Shown here: piece by piece, positions 1 to 9,327 of the stretch
Layout of the letters: every line of letters starts with the position of its first letter
Position numbering within the stretch: position 1 is the first letter of the stretch
The notes under the pieces: model-generated
Seen by the model: the letters and a program-made list of their open reading frames with translations, nothing else
Databases searched by the model: none
What the model was told of the DNA's origin: nothing
Program-made: the position numbers and the translations under genes
Assembly: GCF_007830315.1 (NCBI RefSeq)
Contig: NZ_VLKJ01000003.1
Span: 372,001-436,000, forward strand
Length of the DNA stretch: 64,000 nt
Source: Novosphingobium taihuense
GTDB taxonomy: Bacteria > Pseudomonadota > Alphaproteobacteria > Sphingomonadales > Sphingomonadaceae
Reading direction: 5' to 3'

Positions 1-858
1 GTGTTCTCGGGCGCTGTCGATGTGACCGACATGGACGGTCTTGCAGCGCTGGTCGACGGCAAGATGAAAGCGGTGGGCCTGGAGGGCGATATCGCCGGTG
101 CCGCTTCGCGTTCGCTGTTCATGGACATCTACGCGACCGAAGCGGTTGCACACATGAAGGCCTATGGCACGACGCGCGAACAGCTTGCCGCCGTACCTGC
201 GAAGAACTCGCGCCACGGCGCGCACAATCCGCGCGCACAATTCCGCGATGTGACAACGGTCGAAGAGGTTCTAGCGGCCCGTGAGATCGTCTGGCCGCTG
301 ACCTTGCCGATGTGTTCGCCAATCGGTGACGGCGCCGCGGCCGTTCTGCTCGTGAGCGAACGCAAGGCTCGCGAATTGGGGATCACCGACCCGGTCAGGA
401 TCACGGCCAGCGTGCTGGGCACAAGCTGGGACTATCCCGAAGGACGGGAGTCGCTGGTGTTCCACGAGCTGATCGGCCGGGCCTATGACGAAGCAGGGCT
501 TGGCGCGGACGACATTGACGTCGTCGAACTGCACGACGCGTCGGCTTCGTCGGAAATCCTCCACACCGAGTACCTTGGGTTATGCCCGGTTGGCGAGGGT
601 GGCCGCGTGATCGAAGCGGGGCTGACCGCGCTGGGCGGGGGAGGGCGCACGGTCGTCAACCCGTCGGGAGGCTTGCTGAGAAAAGGCCATCCCATCGGTG
701 CGACCGGCATCGCGCAGATCGTAGAGCTTTACGAACAGCTGTCCGGGCGCTCGGGCGCCCGCCAGGTCGAAGGCGCGCGCGTTGGTCTGGCCGAGAACGG
801 TGGTGGCTACATCAACGGTGACGTCGCGGCGCTGTGCGTCACCATTCTCGAGCGGTAA
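1..858 (+). CDS. Thiolase / lipid-transfer-type thiolase, C-terminal part (5' end outside window)
   Basis: The reading frame is open from the first base, so the true start and the N-terminal nucleophilic Cys region lie upstream; 285 residues remain of a family that is usually about 390. The motif NPSGGLLRKGHPIGATG carries the catalytic His of thiolases. The C-terminal motif reads ENGGGYINGD where classical thiolases have a Cys-containing glycine-rich turn, so a second catalytic Cys is not visible. This favours the SCP-x/lipid-transfer branch, which includes thiolases and thiolase-like retro-aldolases acting on CoA thioesters of sterol-like side chains. It lies 5 bp before an acyl-CoA ligase gene and is probably co-transcribed with it. 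Family assignment is firm; substrate and exact chemistry are not. Confidence 0.85.
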   Translation: MFSGAVDVTDMDGLAALVDGKMKAVGLEGDIAGAASRSLFMDIYATEAVAHMKAYGTTREQLAAVPAKNSRHGAHNPRAQFRDVTTVEEVLAAREIVWPLTLPMCSPIGDGAAAVLLVSERKARELGITDPVRITASVLGTSWDYPEGRESLVFHELIGRAYDEAGLGADDIDVVELHDASASSEILHTEYLGLCPVGEGGRVIEAGLTALGGGGRTVVNPSGGLLRKGHPIGATGIAQIVELYEQLSGRSGARQVEGARVGLAENGGGYINGDVAALCVTILER

Positions 859-863
859 GTGCC

Positions 864-2462
864 ATGTCCGAACCCAACCCGCTGATCATCGCAAACCTCG
901 TGGCCGCACAGGCTGCGGCGCTGCCCGATCTCGACGTGCTCACCTTCGAAAGCGAGGGTGAAACCGAGACGCTCACCTTCCGCGAGCTATGGGAAAATGC
1001 GCAGCGCATCGCCGCAGGCCTCAAGGCGCTTGGCCTACGCAAGGGCGATCGCTTCGCCCTCCTGATCCAGAACCATCCCGAATTTGTTGAACTCATGGTC
1101 GCCTCGGCCATCCTTGGCACCGTGATCGTGCCGATCGACCCGCGCACGCGAGGGGCAAAACTGGCCTACATGCTGCGCGACAGTGACTCTCGCGGCGTGG
1201 TCTGCGCCGGCTACTCGGTCGATGGCCTGGTCGAGGCCTTGCCCGACTGCCCCGACATCGGCTGGGTCGCGCTGGTCGGCGAACTGGCAGACAACACGTT
1301 GCCGGTGCCTTGTCATGCCATCGGAAACTGGCTCGCGGCCCCGCTCCCAGATCCGTTGCTGGCGGTCGCCGTGCACTCGGAAGCCGAGCCGATGCAGCTC
1401 ATGTATACCTCAGGCACGACCGGGGATCCCAAGGGTATCGTGGTGCCGCACGGGCGCTTTGGCGCGGTCTCTGGTCACGGCGAAGCGGTGTTCGGCTATC
1501 GTGCAGGCGACCGGCCGTACACCGGGCTGTCGTTGACCCACGGCAACGCCCAGTTCGTTACGCTGGCACCATCGCTCAAGATGGGGCTGCGCGCGGTGAT
1601 CAGCCGCAAGTTCAGCAAATCGCGCCTGTGGGACATCGTCCGCCAGCACGGCTGCACGACGTTCTCGCTGCTCGGAGGAATGGTGACTGCCATTCATGCC
1701 GAACCGCGCAAGCACCATGATTCCGACAACCCGGTCCGGCTGGTAATCTCTGCCGGAATGCCCGCCGCACTGTGGGAAGAGTTCGCCGAGCGCTTCGGCG
1801 TGGACATCTTCGAATTCTATGGTGCCATGGAAGGCGGGATGTCGATCAACCGGCCCGGCGAAGGTCCGATCGGCAGTTGCGGCAAGCCCGCTCCCGGCCT
1901 GCTTGCCAGCATCATGGACGAAGCTGGCAACGAACTTCCCCATGGCGAAGTGGGCGAATTGTGCTTCCGTCTGGAGGGGGCGCCGTTCCCGCCTGTCACC
2001 TATCACAACAACCCCGCAGCATCGGCGAGAAAGGTCCGCGATGGCTGGCTGCTGTCGGGCGACATGGCCCGCATGGATGCAGATGGCTGGATCTTCTACG
2101 AATACCGCAAGGGTGGTGGAATCCGCCGCAATGGCGAGTTCGTGAATCCTGCCTTCATCGAGCGCGTGCTGGGCGAACACCCCGGCGTGGACGACATCTT
2201 CGTCTACGGCGTGCCGTCACGCGGCGGGGCACCGGGCGAGAAGGACGTGGTCGCAGCTATCGTGCCGACGGACTCCTATGCGCCTGCAAGCCTGTTCGCA
2301 TGGGCCCGCGCCAAGCTCGAACGCAACATGGTGCCGACGTACCTGCAAGTGGTCAGCCAGATCCCCAAGACCGCCTCGGAAAAGCCGCAGGAACGCCACC
2401 TGCTCGAGGCTTTCTCTGCTGAAGGCGCAACAATCCATACCGAACAAGGAGAAGATGCATGA
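864..2462 (+). CDS. AMP-forming acyl-CoA ligase (ANL superfamily, CaiC-like)
   Basis: A 532-residue adenylate-forming enzyme. It would activate a carboxylic acid with ATP to the acyl-AMP and then to the CoA thioester in the cytoplasm. The P-loop-like signature YTSGTTGDPKG is present at about residue 180, FEFYGAMEGG at about 325, the hinge region LSGDMARMDADGW follows, and the C-terminal PKTASEKPQ contains the lysine that makes the adenylate. The frame is open further upstream, but the ATG at 864 follows directly after the thiolase stop and gives the usual N-terminus, so I chose it. The stop overlaps the next start (ATGA), which implies translational coupling. The substrate cannot be read from the sequence; the thiolase and dehydrogenases around it suggest an aliphatic or alicyclic acid undergoing beta-oxidation-like breakdown. 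Confidence 0.9.
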   Translation: MSEPNPLIIANLVAAQAAALPDLDVLTFESEGETETLTFRELWENAQRIAAGLKALGLRKGDRFALLIQNHPEFVELMVASAILGTVIVPIDPRTRGAKLAYMLRDSDSRGVVCAGYSVDGLVEALPDCPDIGWVALVGELADNTLPVPCHAIGNWLAAPLPDPLLAVAVHSEAEPMQLMYTSGTTGDPKGIVVPHGRFGAVSGHGEAVFGYRAGDRPYTGLSLTHGNAQFVTLAPSLKMGLRAVISRKFSKSRLWDIVRQHGCTTFSLLGGMVTAIHAEPRKHHDSDNPVRLVISAGMPAALWEEFAERFGVDIFEFYGAMEGGMSINRPGEGPIGSCGKPAPGLLASIMDEAGNELPHGEVGELCFRLEGAPFPPVTYHNNPAASARKVRDGWLLSGDMARMDADGWIFYEYRKGGGIRRNGEFVNPAFIERVLGEHPGVDDIFVYGVPSRGGAPGEKDVVAAIVPTDSYAPASLFAWARAKLERNMVPTYLQVVSQIPKTASEKPQERHLLEAFSAEGATIHTEQGEDA

Positions 2463-3577
2463 ACGACATCGAAGTCGTCCTATATGGTGCCAGCGGCTAT
2501 ACGGGCGAGCATGTCATGTGGAAGCTGGCCGAGCTTGGCATCCCGTTCATCGCCGCAGGACGAAATGCAGCGCGCCTGAAAGCCCGGATTGACGCACAGC
2601 CCGAACTGAAGGGCGCGCGCTACGAGATCGTGGAGGTGGCGCACGATGAAGCGGCCTTGACCCAGTTGCTGCATGGCCGGAAAGTCGTCCACAACCTCGT
2701 TGGCCCTTACATGCAGTTTGGCGAGCCTGTCGTGCGCGCGGCGCTGGCAGCAGGGTGCCACTACCTTGACGCGACGGGCGAGCAGGACTGGAAGATCCAC
2801 CTGCGCGACTCGTACGGCAAGGCCTTTGCCGACAAGGGGCTGGTGCTTGCGCCTGCAACATCGTCGATGTGGGTATCGGGTTTGCTGGCGGCGGAATCGG
2901 TGCTGGACAAGCCCGGTGTCGATAGCGTGGACATTCTCTACACGCTGCACGGTGTCCCGTCTGCCGCATCGACGCTCAGCTTCATGCGCATGTGCTGCCA
3001 ACCGCAGCTGCGCCTTGTCGACAACGTCATGACGCCTTGGCCAGCCGGCGCACATTATCCAGTCAACGTGCCGGGGGTGCATCAGGTGTTGACTGCCCTG
3101 CCATGGAGCGGCGGCGGTGAATCGCTGTTCTACGAACACGACGACCGCGTCATAAATTGTTCGACGCTGGTCACGTTCCGCAATCAGGGCCTGATGGCGA
3201 TGCTCGTGCCCAAAATGCAGGAGTTTGCCGAAAAGTACGCGCATCTTTCCGCCGAGGAGCAGGAAGCCGCCACCAATGCCTGGGCCATGGAAATCGCACC
3301 GCAAGGCGATATGCCGCGCGAGGACTACAGCCAGCACCGGGTGCTGTTCACCTGCCATGGTCGCGGCACGCTGGTGGCCCGTTCCACCGCGACGTGGGGA
3401 GTGACCGGTTATGTAATGACCGGCCTGATCGGCGTCACCACGATCGACACGCTGCTCAAGAACCGCCAGCGCGCAGTCGGCTTCCAGCCAGCGACGTCGG
3501 TCGTGGGGCCGAAAGTCATGCGCGCGGCGCTCGAAGACGGAGGCGTGTTCGGCCAGATGACGGCCATCATTCCGTGA
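2459..3577 (+). CDS. Saccharopine dehydrogenase-like NAD(P)-binding oxidoreductase (DUF5938-like)
   Basis: A 372-residue protein that starts with a Rossmann segment, EVVLYGASGYTGEHV, typical of the saccharopine dehydrogenase / trans-acting enoyl reductase superfamily. LVGPYMQFGEPVV and CHYLDATGEQDW are further family signatures of the nucleotide-binding half. The remainder (about residues 150-372) resembles the domain known as DUF5938, which I recognise only weakly. Its ATG overlaps the ligase stop by 4 bp, and its own stop overlaps the GTG of the following SDR fragment, so the three are translationally coupled. A role as a reductase acting on a CoA or ketone intermediate of the same pathway is inference from context. 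True lysine metabolism is unlikely here. Confidence 0.8.
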   Translation: MNDIEVVLYGASGYTGEHVMWKLAELGIPFIAAGRNAARLKARIDAQPELKGARYEIVEVAHDEAALTQLLHGRKVVHNLVGPYMQFGEPVVRAALAAGCHYLDATGEQDWKIHLRDSYGKAFADKGLVLAPATSSMWVSGLLAAESVLDKPGVDSVDILYTLHGVPSAASTLSFMRMCCQPQLRLVDNVMTPWPAGAHYPVNVPGVHQVLTALPWSGGGESLFYEHDDRVINCSTLVTFRNQGLMAMLVPKMQEFAEKYAHLSAEEQEAATNAWAMEIAPQGDMPREDYSQHRVLFTCHGRGTLVARSTATWGVTGYVMTGLIGVTTIDTLLKNRQRAVGFQPATSVVGPKVMRAALEDGGVFGQMTAIIP

Positions 3578-4008
3578 CCGGGCGCGTGCAGGCCAAGCGC
3601 GTGCTGGTCACTGGCGGGGCTACCGGGCTTGGCGCTGCCATCGCCCGGCGGCTTGCAGAAGAAGGCGCGGTCGTGCTGGTCGCTGACATTGCCGAAGTTG
3701 CCGGCGCGGCACTGGCCAGCGAGATCGGCGGGCATTTCTACCGGCTGGATGTCTCGTCCGAAGCCGGTTGGACTGCCGTCATTGCCGCGATTGCCCGTGA
3801 TTTCGGCGGGCTTGATGCTCTGGTCAACAATGCCGGTATCGCCAGCAGCAAGGGCGGCGAGGATATCGAACGTATTGACCTTGCCGACTTGCACCGCATC
3901 TTCGCGGTCAATGTCGACGGTACCATTCTGGGATGCAAACACGCCATTCCGCTGATGGCGAAGAGCGGACCCGGCTCCATCGTCAACCTGTCGTCGATGG
4001 CGGAATGA
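3574..4008 (+). pseudogene. Truncated short-chain dehydrogenase (N-terminal half only)
   Basis: Starts at a GTG overlapping the upstream stop (GTGA). It encodes 144 residues with the SDR cofactor motif VTGGATGLG, the NNAG motif and the strand ending SIVNLSSMAE, then a stop. Full-length classical SDRs have about 250 residues. The part with the catalytic YxxxK and the substrate-binding helix is missing, and no remnant of it is visible in any frame before the next gene begins 24 bp later. This looks like a deletion product rather than a simple frameshift. As it stands it can bind at most half a cofactor site and should be enzymatically dead. It could still be translated, as the coupling to the upstream gene is intact. 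Confidence 0.75.
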
Positions 4009-4032
4009 CCCTGACAAACTGAGGGCTCTGCA

Positions 4033-4773
4033 ATGCGGTTCATGGGAAAGGTCATCGCGGTAACGGGGGGCGGATCTGGCCTTGGCGCGGCGATCGTCGC
4101 GCGGCTGGCGTCCGAAGGGGCGGAGGTTGGGGTCATCGACCTCGACCCACAGGCAGCTGCGCGCGTTGCCGGGCAGGTGCAAGGCGCCAAGGCCTTTGCG
4201 GCGGATGTATCGGACCCGGCGGCGATGCACAGGGCCATCGCGGATGTCGTCAGCTGGCGAGGCAAGCTTGATGGTGCAGTCAACAATGCGGGCGTGGGCG
4301 GACCATTCGTGCCGTCGGCCGACTATCCGCTCGACTGGTGGGACCGTACCATCGCGATCAACCTGTCGGGCGTGTTCTATTCGATGCGGGCAGAGCTTCC
4401 GCACCTGATCGCAAACGGCGGCGGGGCAATCGTCAACATGTCGTCGATCTGCGGCTTCATCGGTCAGGCGGGGACGGCGGCTTATGTGGCGGCCAAGCAC
4501 GGCGTTGTCGGCCTGACAAAGACCGTTGCACTTGAATACGGCGCGCAAGGCGTGCGCTGCAACGCCGTGTGCCCGACCTATGTCCGCACGCCGCTGACGC
4601 TCGCTGAACTCAAAGACCAGGCGATCTGGGCAGATCTCGATGCACGCCATGCCACGGGGCACTGTGCCACGCCCGACGATGTCGCAGCGATGACTGCCTT
4701 CCTGCTTTCCGGCGATGCACGATCCGTCACGGGCTCTGCGCACCTCGTCGATGGCGGCATCACAGCTTCATAG
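4033..4773 (+). CDS. Short-chain dehydrogenase/reductase
   Basis: A 246-residue classical SDR, the usual length. TGGGSGLG (residues about 11-18) binds NAD(P), NNAG follows, then the Ser of IVNMSSICG and the catalytic pair in AAYVAAKHG (YxxxK), and the C-terminal VTGSAHLVDGG typical of the family. A GAGGG sequence about 7 bases before the ATG supports this start; MGK three codons later is an alternative. It oxidises an alcohol or reduces a ketone in the cytosol, presumably an intermediate of the adjacent acyl-CoA pathway. Asp at the end of the second strand (VIDLDPQ) suggests NAD preference, by the general SDR rule. Confidence 0.9.
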   Translation: MRFMGKVIAVTGGGSGLGAAIVARLASEGAEVGVIDLDPQAAARVAGQVQGAKAFAADVSDPAAMHRAIADVVSWRGKLDGAVNNAGVGGPFVPSADYPLDWWDRTIAINLSGVFYSMRAELPHLIANGGGAIVNMSSICGFIGQAGTAAYVAAKHGVVGLTKTVALEYGAQGVRCNAVCPTYVRTPLTLAELKDQAIWADLDARHATGHCATPDDVAAMTAFLLSGDARSVTGSAHLVDGGITAS

Positions 4774-4792
4774 AAACCGGGAGAGCCGTGCA

Positions 4793-5161
4793 ATGATCAC
4801 GATCCACTACTGCCTTCATCGCAAGCCCGGAATGAACCGCGAAGATTTTGCGGCCTACTGGCGCGGACCTCATGCTGAACTGGTGAAGTCGCTCGCCGAT
4901 ACGCTTCGGATCGTGCGCTACGTCCAGAACCACGGCGCACTGGCCGAGGTTGCAGCGCAGATGCAGGCAATGCGCAACACAGCCGAACCTTTCGACGGCG
5001 TGGCGGCGATCACCTTTGACACTCCCGAAGACCTCGTGCGCGGCAACACCGATCCTGCGGCTGCGCAAGCGCAGGCACGGCTGGCACAGGACGAGGCGCA
5101 GTTCATCGACATAGCGCGTTCCTCGATCGTCTTTACTACGCCGCTCACGGTTATCGGCTGA
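4793..5161 (+). CDS. EthD-domain dimeric alpha/beta-barrel protein
   Basis: A 122-residue protein beginning MITIHYCLHRKPGMNREDF and AAYWRGPHAELV, which is the characteristic EthD pattern (a beta strand, then a helix with W..PHA). EthD-like proteins form dimeric ferredoxin-like barrels and often accompany degradation clusters as small accessory enzymes or binding proteins. I chose the ATG at 4793 because the first strand starts there; longer forms would overlap the preceding SDR. The stop overlaps the next ATG (TGATG). The function within this pathway is not known. Confidence 0.8.
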   Translation: MITIHYCLHRKPGMNREDFAAYWRGPHAELVKSLADTLRIVRYVQNHGALAEVAAQMQAMRNTAEPFDGVAAITFDTPEDLVRGNTDPAAAQAQARLAQDEAQFIDIARSSIVFTTPLTVIG

Positions 5162-5955
5162 TGGTGGAGGGACGCTTTGCGGGCAAGGTCGCCCTCATCA
5201 CCGGTGGCGGCAGCGGCATTGGCGCGGCCTCCGCCAGACGGATTGCGGATGAAGGTGGCAAGGTCGTGGTGATGGGACGCCGCGAGGCACCGCTGCGCGC
5301 CGTTGCCGAGGTGTGTGGAGGTCATGCCGTAATCGGTGATACCGCCTCGCTCGACGATCTGGCACGCGCCGTCGCCGAAGCAGAAGAACGTTTCGGCGGT
5401 CTGGATGTGCTGGTCGCCAACGCCGGCATCGAACTGTTCGGATCGGTGGAAACTGTCTCTCTGGGAGACTGGCGCCGAGTATTCGAAGTCAATCTTGAAG
5501 GCGCGATGCTCGCCGCCCGGGCTTCGATCCCGGCGATGCGCAGGCGCGATGGCGGAGCAATTCTGCTGTTGGCATCCGTGGCGGCGCTTGCCGGTGCGCC
5601 CTCCTATGTGTCCTACCTGACCACTAAGGCAGGAATGCTCGGCCTCAATCGGTCAATCGCTCATGACTATGGCCCCGAAAACATCCGCTGCAACGCCCTT
5701 TGCCCCGGCTGGGTCAGAACCGAGATGGCAGAGCGTGCTATTGCGGATATTGCCGCCCTCAAAGGCATAAGCGCTGACGCCCTCGCCCGCGATATGGTCA
5801 AAGTCTATCCCTTGCGCCGGATGGCCGAACCGGCAGAGATCGCCGCCATCGTTGCCTTCCTGTGCTCAAGTGATGCAGCATTTGTAACCGGAGCCACATT
5901 GTCGGCAGACGGGGGCGGGGGAATTGTCGACGTTGGTACGCTGCAATTTGGGTAA
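5161..5955 (+). CDS. Short-chain dehydrogenase/reductase
   Basis: A 264-residue classical SDR. The cofactor motif is TGGGSGIG, with VANAG in place of NNAG, catalytic Ser in LLASVAAL and the YLTTK catalytic pair, and a C-terminal FVTGATLSADGGG. Arg residues after the second strand (VMGRREAP) hint at NADP preference, by general SDR knowledge. It is translationally coupled to the EthD gene and closes the plus-strand catabolic run. The C-terminal tail GGGIVDVGTLQFG is slightly longer than usual. The substrate is unknown; with the other SDRs it provides redox steps of the cluster. Confidence 0.9.
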   Translation: MVEGRFAGKVALITGGGSGIGAASARRIADEGGKVVVMGRREAPLRAVAEVCGGHAVIGDTASLDDLARAVAEAEERFGGLDVLVANAGIELFGSVETVSLGDWRRVFEVNLEGAMLAARASIPAMRRRDGGAILLLASVAALAGAPSYVSYLTTKAGMLGLNRSIAHDYGPENIRCNALCPGWVRTEMAERAIADIAALKGISADALARDMVKVYPLRRMAEPAEIAAIVAFLCSSDAAFVTGATLSADGGGGIVDVGTLQFG

Positions 5956-6076
5956 AGGCGCGGATACAGGTAGTATTGGGAATCCTTGGGGGCAGGCTGC
6001 CTGAGACCCCGCCTTGACTAACGCGCCGATGCCGCCAAGAGGTCTGCACCTCAGATTGCCAAGGCAGCCCTGCTTC

Positions 6077-7039
6077 ATGATCCGGCGCATCGCCTCTCTG
6101 CTCGATCCCTTCCTGATGGCGCTGATCGCCACCGTAGTGCTGGCGAGCCTGCTGCCTGCGCGGGGCGCCTTCGTGCCCATCGTCGGTGCGGCGGCGGATG
6201 CCGGGATCGTGCTGCTGTTCTTCCTCCACGGCGCCAAGCTTTCGCGCGAGGCGATCTGGGAGGGGGCGCGCAACTGGAAGCTGCATCTGGCTGTGCTGGC
6301 GGCAACCTTCGTGCTGTTCCCGCTGCTGGGCCTTGCCTGCGGCGCACTGCCCTTCCTGCCAGCGGAATTCGCGGCGGGCCTGCTTTTCCTGACCCTGCTG
6401 CCCTCGACCGTGCAGTCCTCAATCGCCTTCACCGCCATCGCACGCGGCAACGTTGCTGCTGCGGTCTGTGCGGCCTCGTTTTCGAATCTTGCCGGAATCT
6501 TCGTGACGCCCGCACTGGTCGCCTTGCTGCTGGGCGGGGCGACGGGCGGCTTCTCCTGGGCTTCGGCGCAAACCATCGTCCTGCAACTGCTCCTGCCGTT
6601 CATGGCCGGGCACCTGCTGCGCCCATGGATCGGAGGCTTTGTCACGCGCAACAAGGCGTGGCTCGGCAAGGTCGATCGCGGCTCGATCCTCCTCGTGGTC
6701 TATTCTGCGTTCGGTGCGGCCGTGGTCGAAGGGCTGTGGCAGCGGGTCCCGCCGCTCGGGCTTCTGGTGCTGGCGCTGGTCTGCCTGGCGCTGCTGGCCA
6801 TCGTGCTCGGTGCAACCTGGTGGCTGGCGCGTGCCATGAAGCTCCCGCGCGAGGATGCCGTCGTCCTGCTTTTCTGCGGTTCCAAGAAGAGCCTCGCCTC
6901 GGGCGTGCCGATGGCGGGCGTGTTGTTTCCCGCGGCTTCAGTCGGGATCGTTCTGCTGCCGGTGATGATCTTCCACCAGCTCCAGCTCATCGCCTGCGCC
7001 CTGATCGCGCCAAGGCTGGGCCGCCAAGCCGAGTCATAG
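6077..7039 (+). CDS. Bile acid:sodium symporter family protein (SBF-like, YfeH type)
   Basis: A 320-residue integral membrane protein with about ten hydrophobic segments and the beginning MIRRIASLLDPFLMALI, matching the SBF-like branch of the BASS superfamily. Near the C-terminus, LLFCGSKKSLASGVPMA is a conserved family segment and IVLLPVMIFHQLQLI the last helix. The frame is open from a TTG at 6014 and an ATG at 6029, but the ATG at 6077 sits at the start of the first membrane helix and has AAGG upstream, so I chose it. It lies 121 bp behind the catabolic cluster and could import an organic anion substrate of that pathway; this is inference. YfeH-type proteins have no firmly known substrate. 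Confidence 0.85.
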   Translation: MIRRIASLLDPFLMALIATVVLASLLPARGAFVPIVGAAADAGIVLLFFLHGAKLSREAIWEGARNWKLHLAVLAATFVLFPLLGLACGALPFLPAEFAAGLLFLTLLPSTVQSSIAFTAIARGNVAAAVCAASFSNLAGIFVTPALVALLLGGATGGFSWASAQTIVLQLLLPFMAGHLLRPWIGGFVTRNKAWLGKVDRGSILLVVYSAFGAAVVEGLWQRVPPLGLLVLALVCLALLAIVLGATWWLARAMKLPREDAVVLLFCGSKKSLASGVPMAGVLFPAASVGIVLLPVMIFHQLQLIACALIAPRLGRQAES

Positions 7040-7043
7040 GAAC

Positions 7044-7071
7044 GGCGGCGGAGCGCAAAGGCCCCGCCGCC
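7044..7071. terminator. GC-rich stem between convergent genes
   Basis: GGCGGCGG at 7044-7051 can pair with CCGCCGCC at 7064-7071 between the ends of the BASS transporter gene (plus) and katG (minus). There is no T-run, so it is at best a weak bidirectional terminator. Confidence 0.3.
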
Positions 7072-7107
7072 GCACCGTCCGGAGGCACCGGATGGGGTTG
7101 TGACCGA

Positions 7108-9327
7108 TCAGAAGCGGTCGGCGTTCATCACCTTGGTCCATGCTGCCACGAAGTCGGCCACGAACTTGTCCTTCGCATCGTCCGAGGCATAGACCTCGGC
7201 CACGGCGCGCAGTTCCGAGTTTGAGCCGAACACGAGGTCGACCGGGGTTGCCGTCCACTTCAGCGCCCCGCTCGCGCGGTCCTTGCCTTCATAGAGCCCG
7301 GGCGTTGCCGCCTTCGCCCACACCGTGTCCATCGACAGCAGGTTGACGAAGAAGTCGTTGCTCAGCGCGCCGGGACGGCTGGTGAGCACGCCCGCCTTCG
7401 ATCCACCGGCATTGGCGCCCAGCGCGCGCATTCCGCCCAGCAGCACAGTGGTTTCCGGCACCGTCAGCCCCAGCATATCCGCCTTGTCGACCAGCGCCTC
7501 GGTCGGCCCATAGAACGATTCCGCCGCGTAGTAATTGCGGAAGGCATCGGCCTTGGGCTGGAGGTAGCCGAAGGATTCGACGTCGGTCTGCGCCTGCGTC
7601 GCATCGACCCGGCCCGGCGCGAACGGCACGCTCACGTCATGGCCTGCTGCCTTGGCCGCCTGCTCGATCGCGGCATTGCCGCCCAGCACGATCAGGTCGG
7701 CCAGGCTCACCTGCTTGCCGCCCTTGGTGCTCTTGTTGAAGCCAAGGCGGATTTCCTCGAGCTTGGCCGTCACCTTGGCCAGCTCTGCCGGATCGTTCAC
7801 TGCCCAGTCCTTCTGCGGGGCAAGCCGCACGCGGGCACCGTTGGCACCGCCGCGCATGTCGGTCGCGCGGAAGGTCGAGGCCGAGGCCCATGCCGCCCGC
7901 ACCAGCTCGCCCGTGGTCAGGCCCGATGACAGGATGCTGCCCTTGAGCGTGGCAATGTCAGCCGCATCGACTGGCGCATAGCTGGCCTTGGGCAGCGGGT
8001 CCTGCCAGGTCATGGTCACCTTCGGCGCATCCTTGCCGAGGTAGCGCGCCTGCGGGCCCATGTCGCGGTGGGTCAGCTTGAACCAGGCGCGGGCAAAGGC
8101 ATCGCTGAAGGCCTGCGGATTCTTCTTCCAGCCCAGCGTGATCTTGCGGAAGCCCGGGTCCTCGCGCATCGCGATGTCGGTGGTGAACATGATGGGCGCG
8201 TGGCGCACGTCGGGCCGGTGCGCGTCGGGTACGAGGTTCGCCGCTGCCGGGTCCTTGGGAATCCACTGCGTCGCGCCCGCAGGGCTCTTGGTCTTGACCC
8301 ACTCGAAGCCATAGAGGTTGTCGAGATACTGCGTGGTGAAGGCGATCGGATTGGCCGACCATGCGCCTTCCAGCCCGCTGGTCACGGTGTCCTCGGCGTT
8401 GCCCTTGCCGCATTTGTTGGCCCAGCCAAGGCCCTGCTGTTCGATCTTGCCCTGGCCCGGATCGTTGCCGACGCATTCCTCCGGCTTGTGCGCGCCATGC
8501 GCCTTGCCGAAGGTGTGGCCACCGGCGATCAGCGCGGCGGTTTCCTCGTCGCTCATCGCCATCGCGCCAAACGCGCGGCGGATGTCGGCGGCGGCGGCCA
8601 GCGGATCGGGCACGCCGTTCGGACCTTCGGGATTCACATAGATCAGGCCCATCTGCGTCGCGCCCAGCGGCCCCTTGAGGTTGCCCTTGCCATCGCGGCG
8701 CTTGTCGTCAAGCAGCTTGGTCTCCGGCCCCCAGAACACGAGATCCGGCTGCCAGGCATCGACGCGGCCCCCGGCAAAGCCCAACGTCTTGAAGCCCATG
8801 TCTTCCATCGCGACATTGCCGGTGAGGACCATCAGGTCGCCCCACGAAAGCTTGCGCCCGTACTTCTGCTTGATCGGCCAGACGAGGCGGCGGGCCTTGT
8901 CGAGGTTGACGTTGTCGGGCCAGGAATTGAGTGGCTCGAAGCGCAACTCGCCGCCGTCCGAACCGCCGCGCCCGTCACCTGTGCGATAGGTGCCGGCGCT
9001 GTGCCAGGCCATGCGGATGAAGAACGGGCCGTAGTGGCCATAGTCCGCCGGCCACCACGGCTGCCGCGTGGTCAGCACCTTGCGGATATCCGCCTTCACC
9101 GCATCGAGATCGAGCGAGGCGAACTCGCGCGCATAGTCGAAGTCCGGACCATAGGGATTGGCCTTGGTCGCCTCGTTCTGGCGCAGCGCGGTCAGGTCGA
9201 GCGTCTTGGGGTACCATTCCTTCGCGGCGGGCTCGCTCGTCGGCGTAACGGTTTCGGCAAGAGCTGTGCTGCCGAGCGGCAAGGCGGCCGCGAGCACGGC
9301 GGCCAGCGCGATCCTGCTGATCTGCAT
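7108..9327 (-). CDS. katG: Catalase-peroxidase (HPI) with N-terminal signal peptide
   Basis: A 739-residue bifunctional heme catalase-peroxidase that destroys H2O2. The distal triad is in [12 protein letters not shown] (R105, W108, H109), the Tyr and Met of the Met-Tyr-Trp cofactor are Y230 (GLIYVNPEG) and M256, and the proximal His is H271 in [11 protein letters not shown]. The duplicated C-terminal domain lacks these residues, as in the family. Unlike most KatG proteins it starts with a signal peptide, [19 protein letters not shown] followed by STALAE, which predicts export to the periplasm as in KatP-type enzymes. The gene stands alone, facing the BASS transporter. No clear OxyR site could be assigned in the 5' region. 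Confidence 0.95.
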   Translation of the reverse strand: MQISRIALAAVLAAALPLGSTALAETVTPTSEPAAKEWYPKTLDLTALRQNEATKANPYGPDFDYAREFASLDLDAVKADIRKVLTTRQPWWPADYGHYGPFFIRMAWHSAGTYRTGDGRGGSDGGELRFEPLNSWPDNVNLDKARRLVWPIKQKYGRKLSWGDLMVLTGNVAMEDMGFKTLGFAGGRVDAWQPDLVFWGPETKLLDDKRRDGKGNLKGPLGATQMGLIYVNPEGPNGVPDPLAAAADIRRAFGAMAMSDEETAALIAGGHTFGKAHGAHKPEECVGNDPGQGKIEQQGLGWANKCGKGNAEDTVTSGLEGAWSANPIAFTTQYLDNLYGFEWVKTKSPAGATQWIPKDPAAANLVPDAHRPDVRHAPIMFTTDIAMREDPGFRKITLGWKKNPQAFSDAFARAWFKLTHRDMGPQARYLGKDAPKVTMTWQDPLPKASYAPVDAADIATLKGSILSSGLTTGELVRAAWASASTFRATDMRGGANGARVRLAPQKDWAVNDPAELAKVTAKLEEIRLGFNKSTKGGKQVSLADLIVLGGNAAIEQAAKAAGHDVSVPFAPGRVDATQAQTDVESFGYLQPKADAFRNYYAAESFYGPTEALVDKADMLGLTVPETTVLLGGMRALGANAGGSKAGVLTSRPGALSNDFFVNLLSMDTVWAKAATPGLYEGKDRASGALKWTATPVDLVFGSNSELRAVAEVYASDDAKDKFVADFVAAWTKVMNADRF

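Noticed and set aside
3409-4743. A 444-codon minus-strand frame opposite the SDR genes
   Set aside because: It is antisense to clear SDR motifs and shows the Arg/His-rich bias typical of shadow frames in GC-rich DNA.
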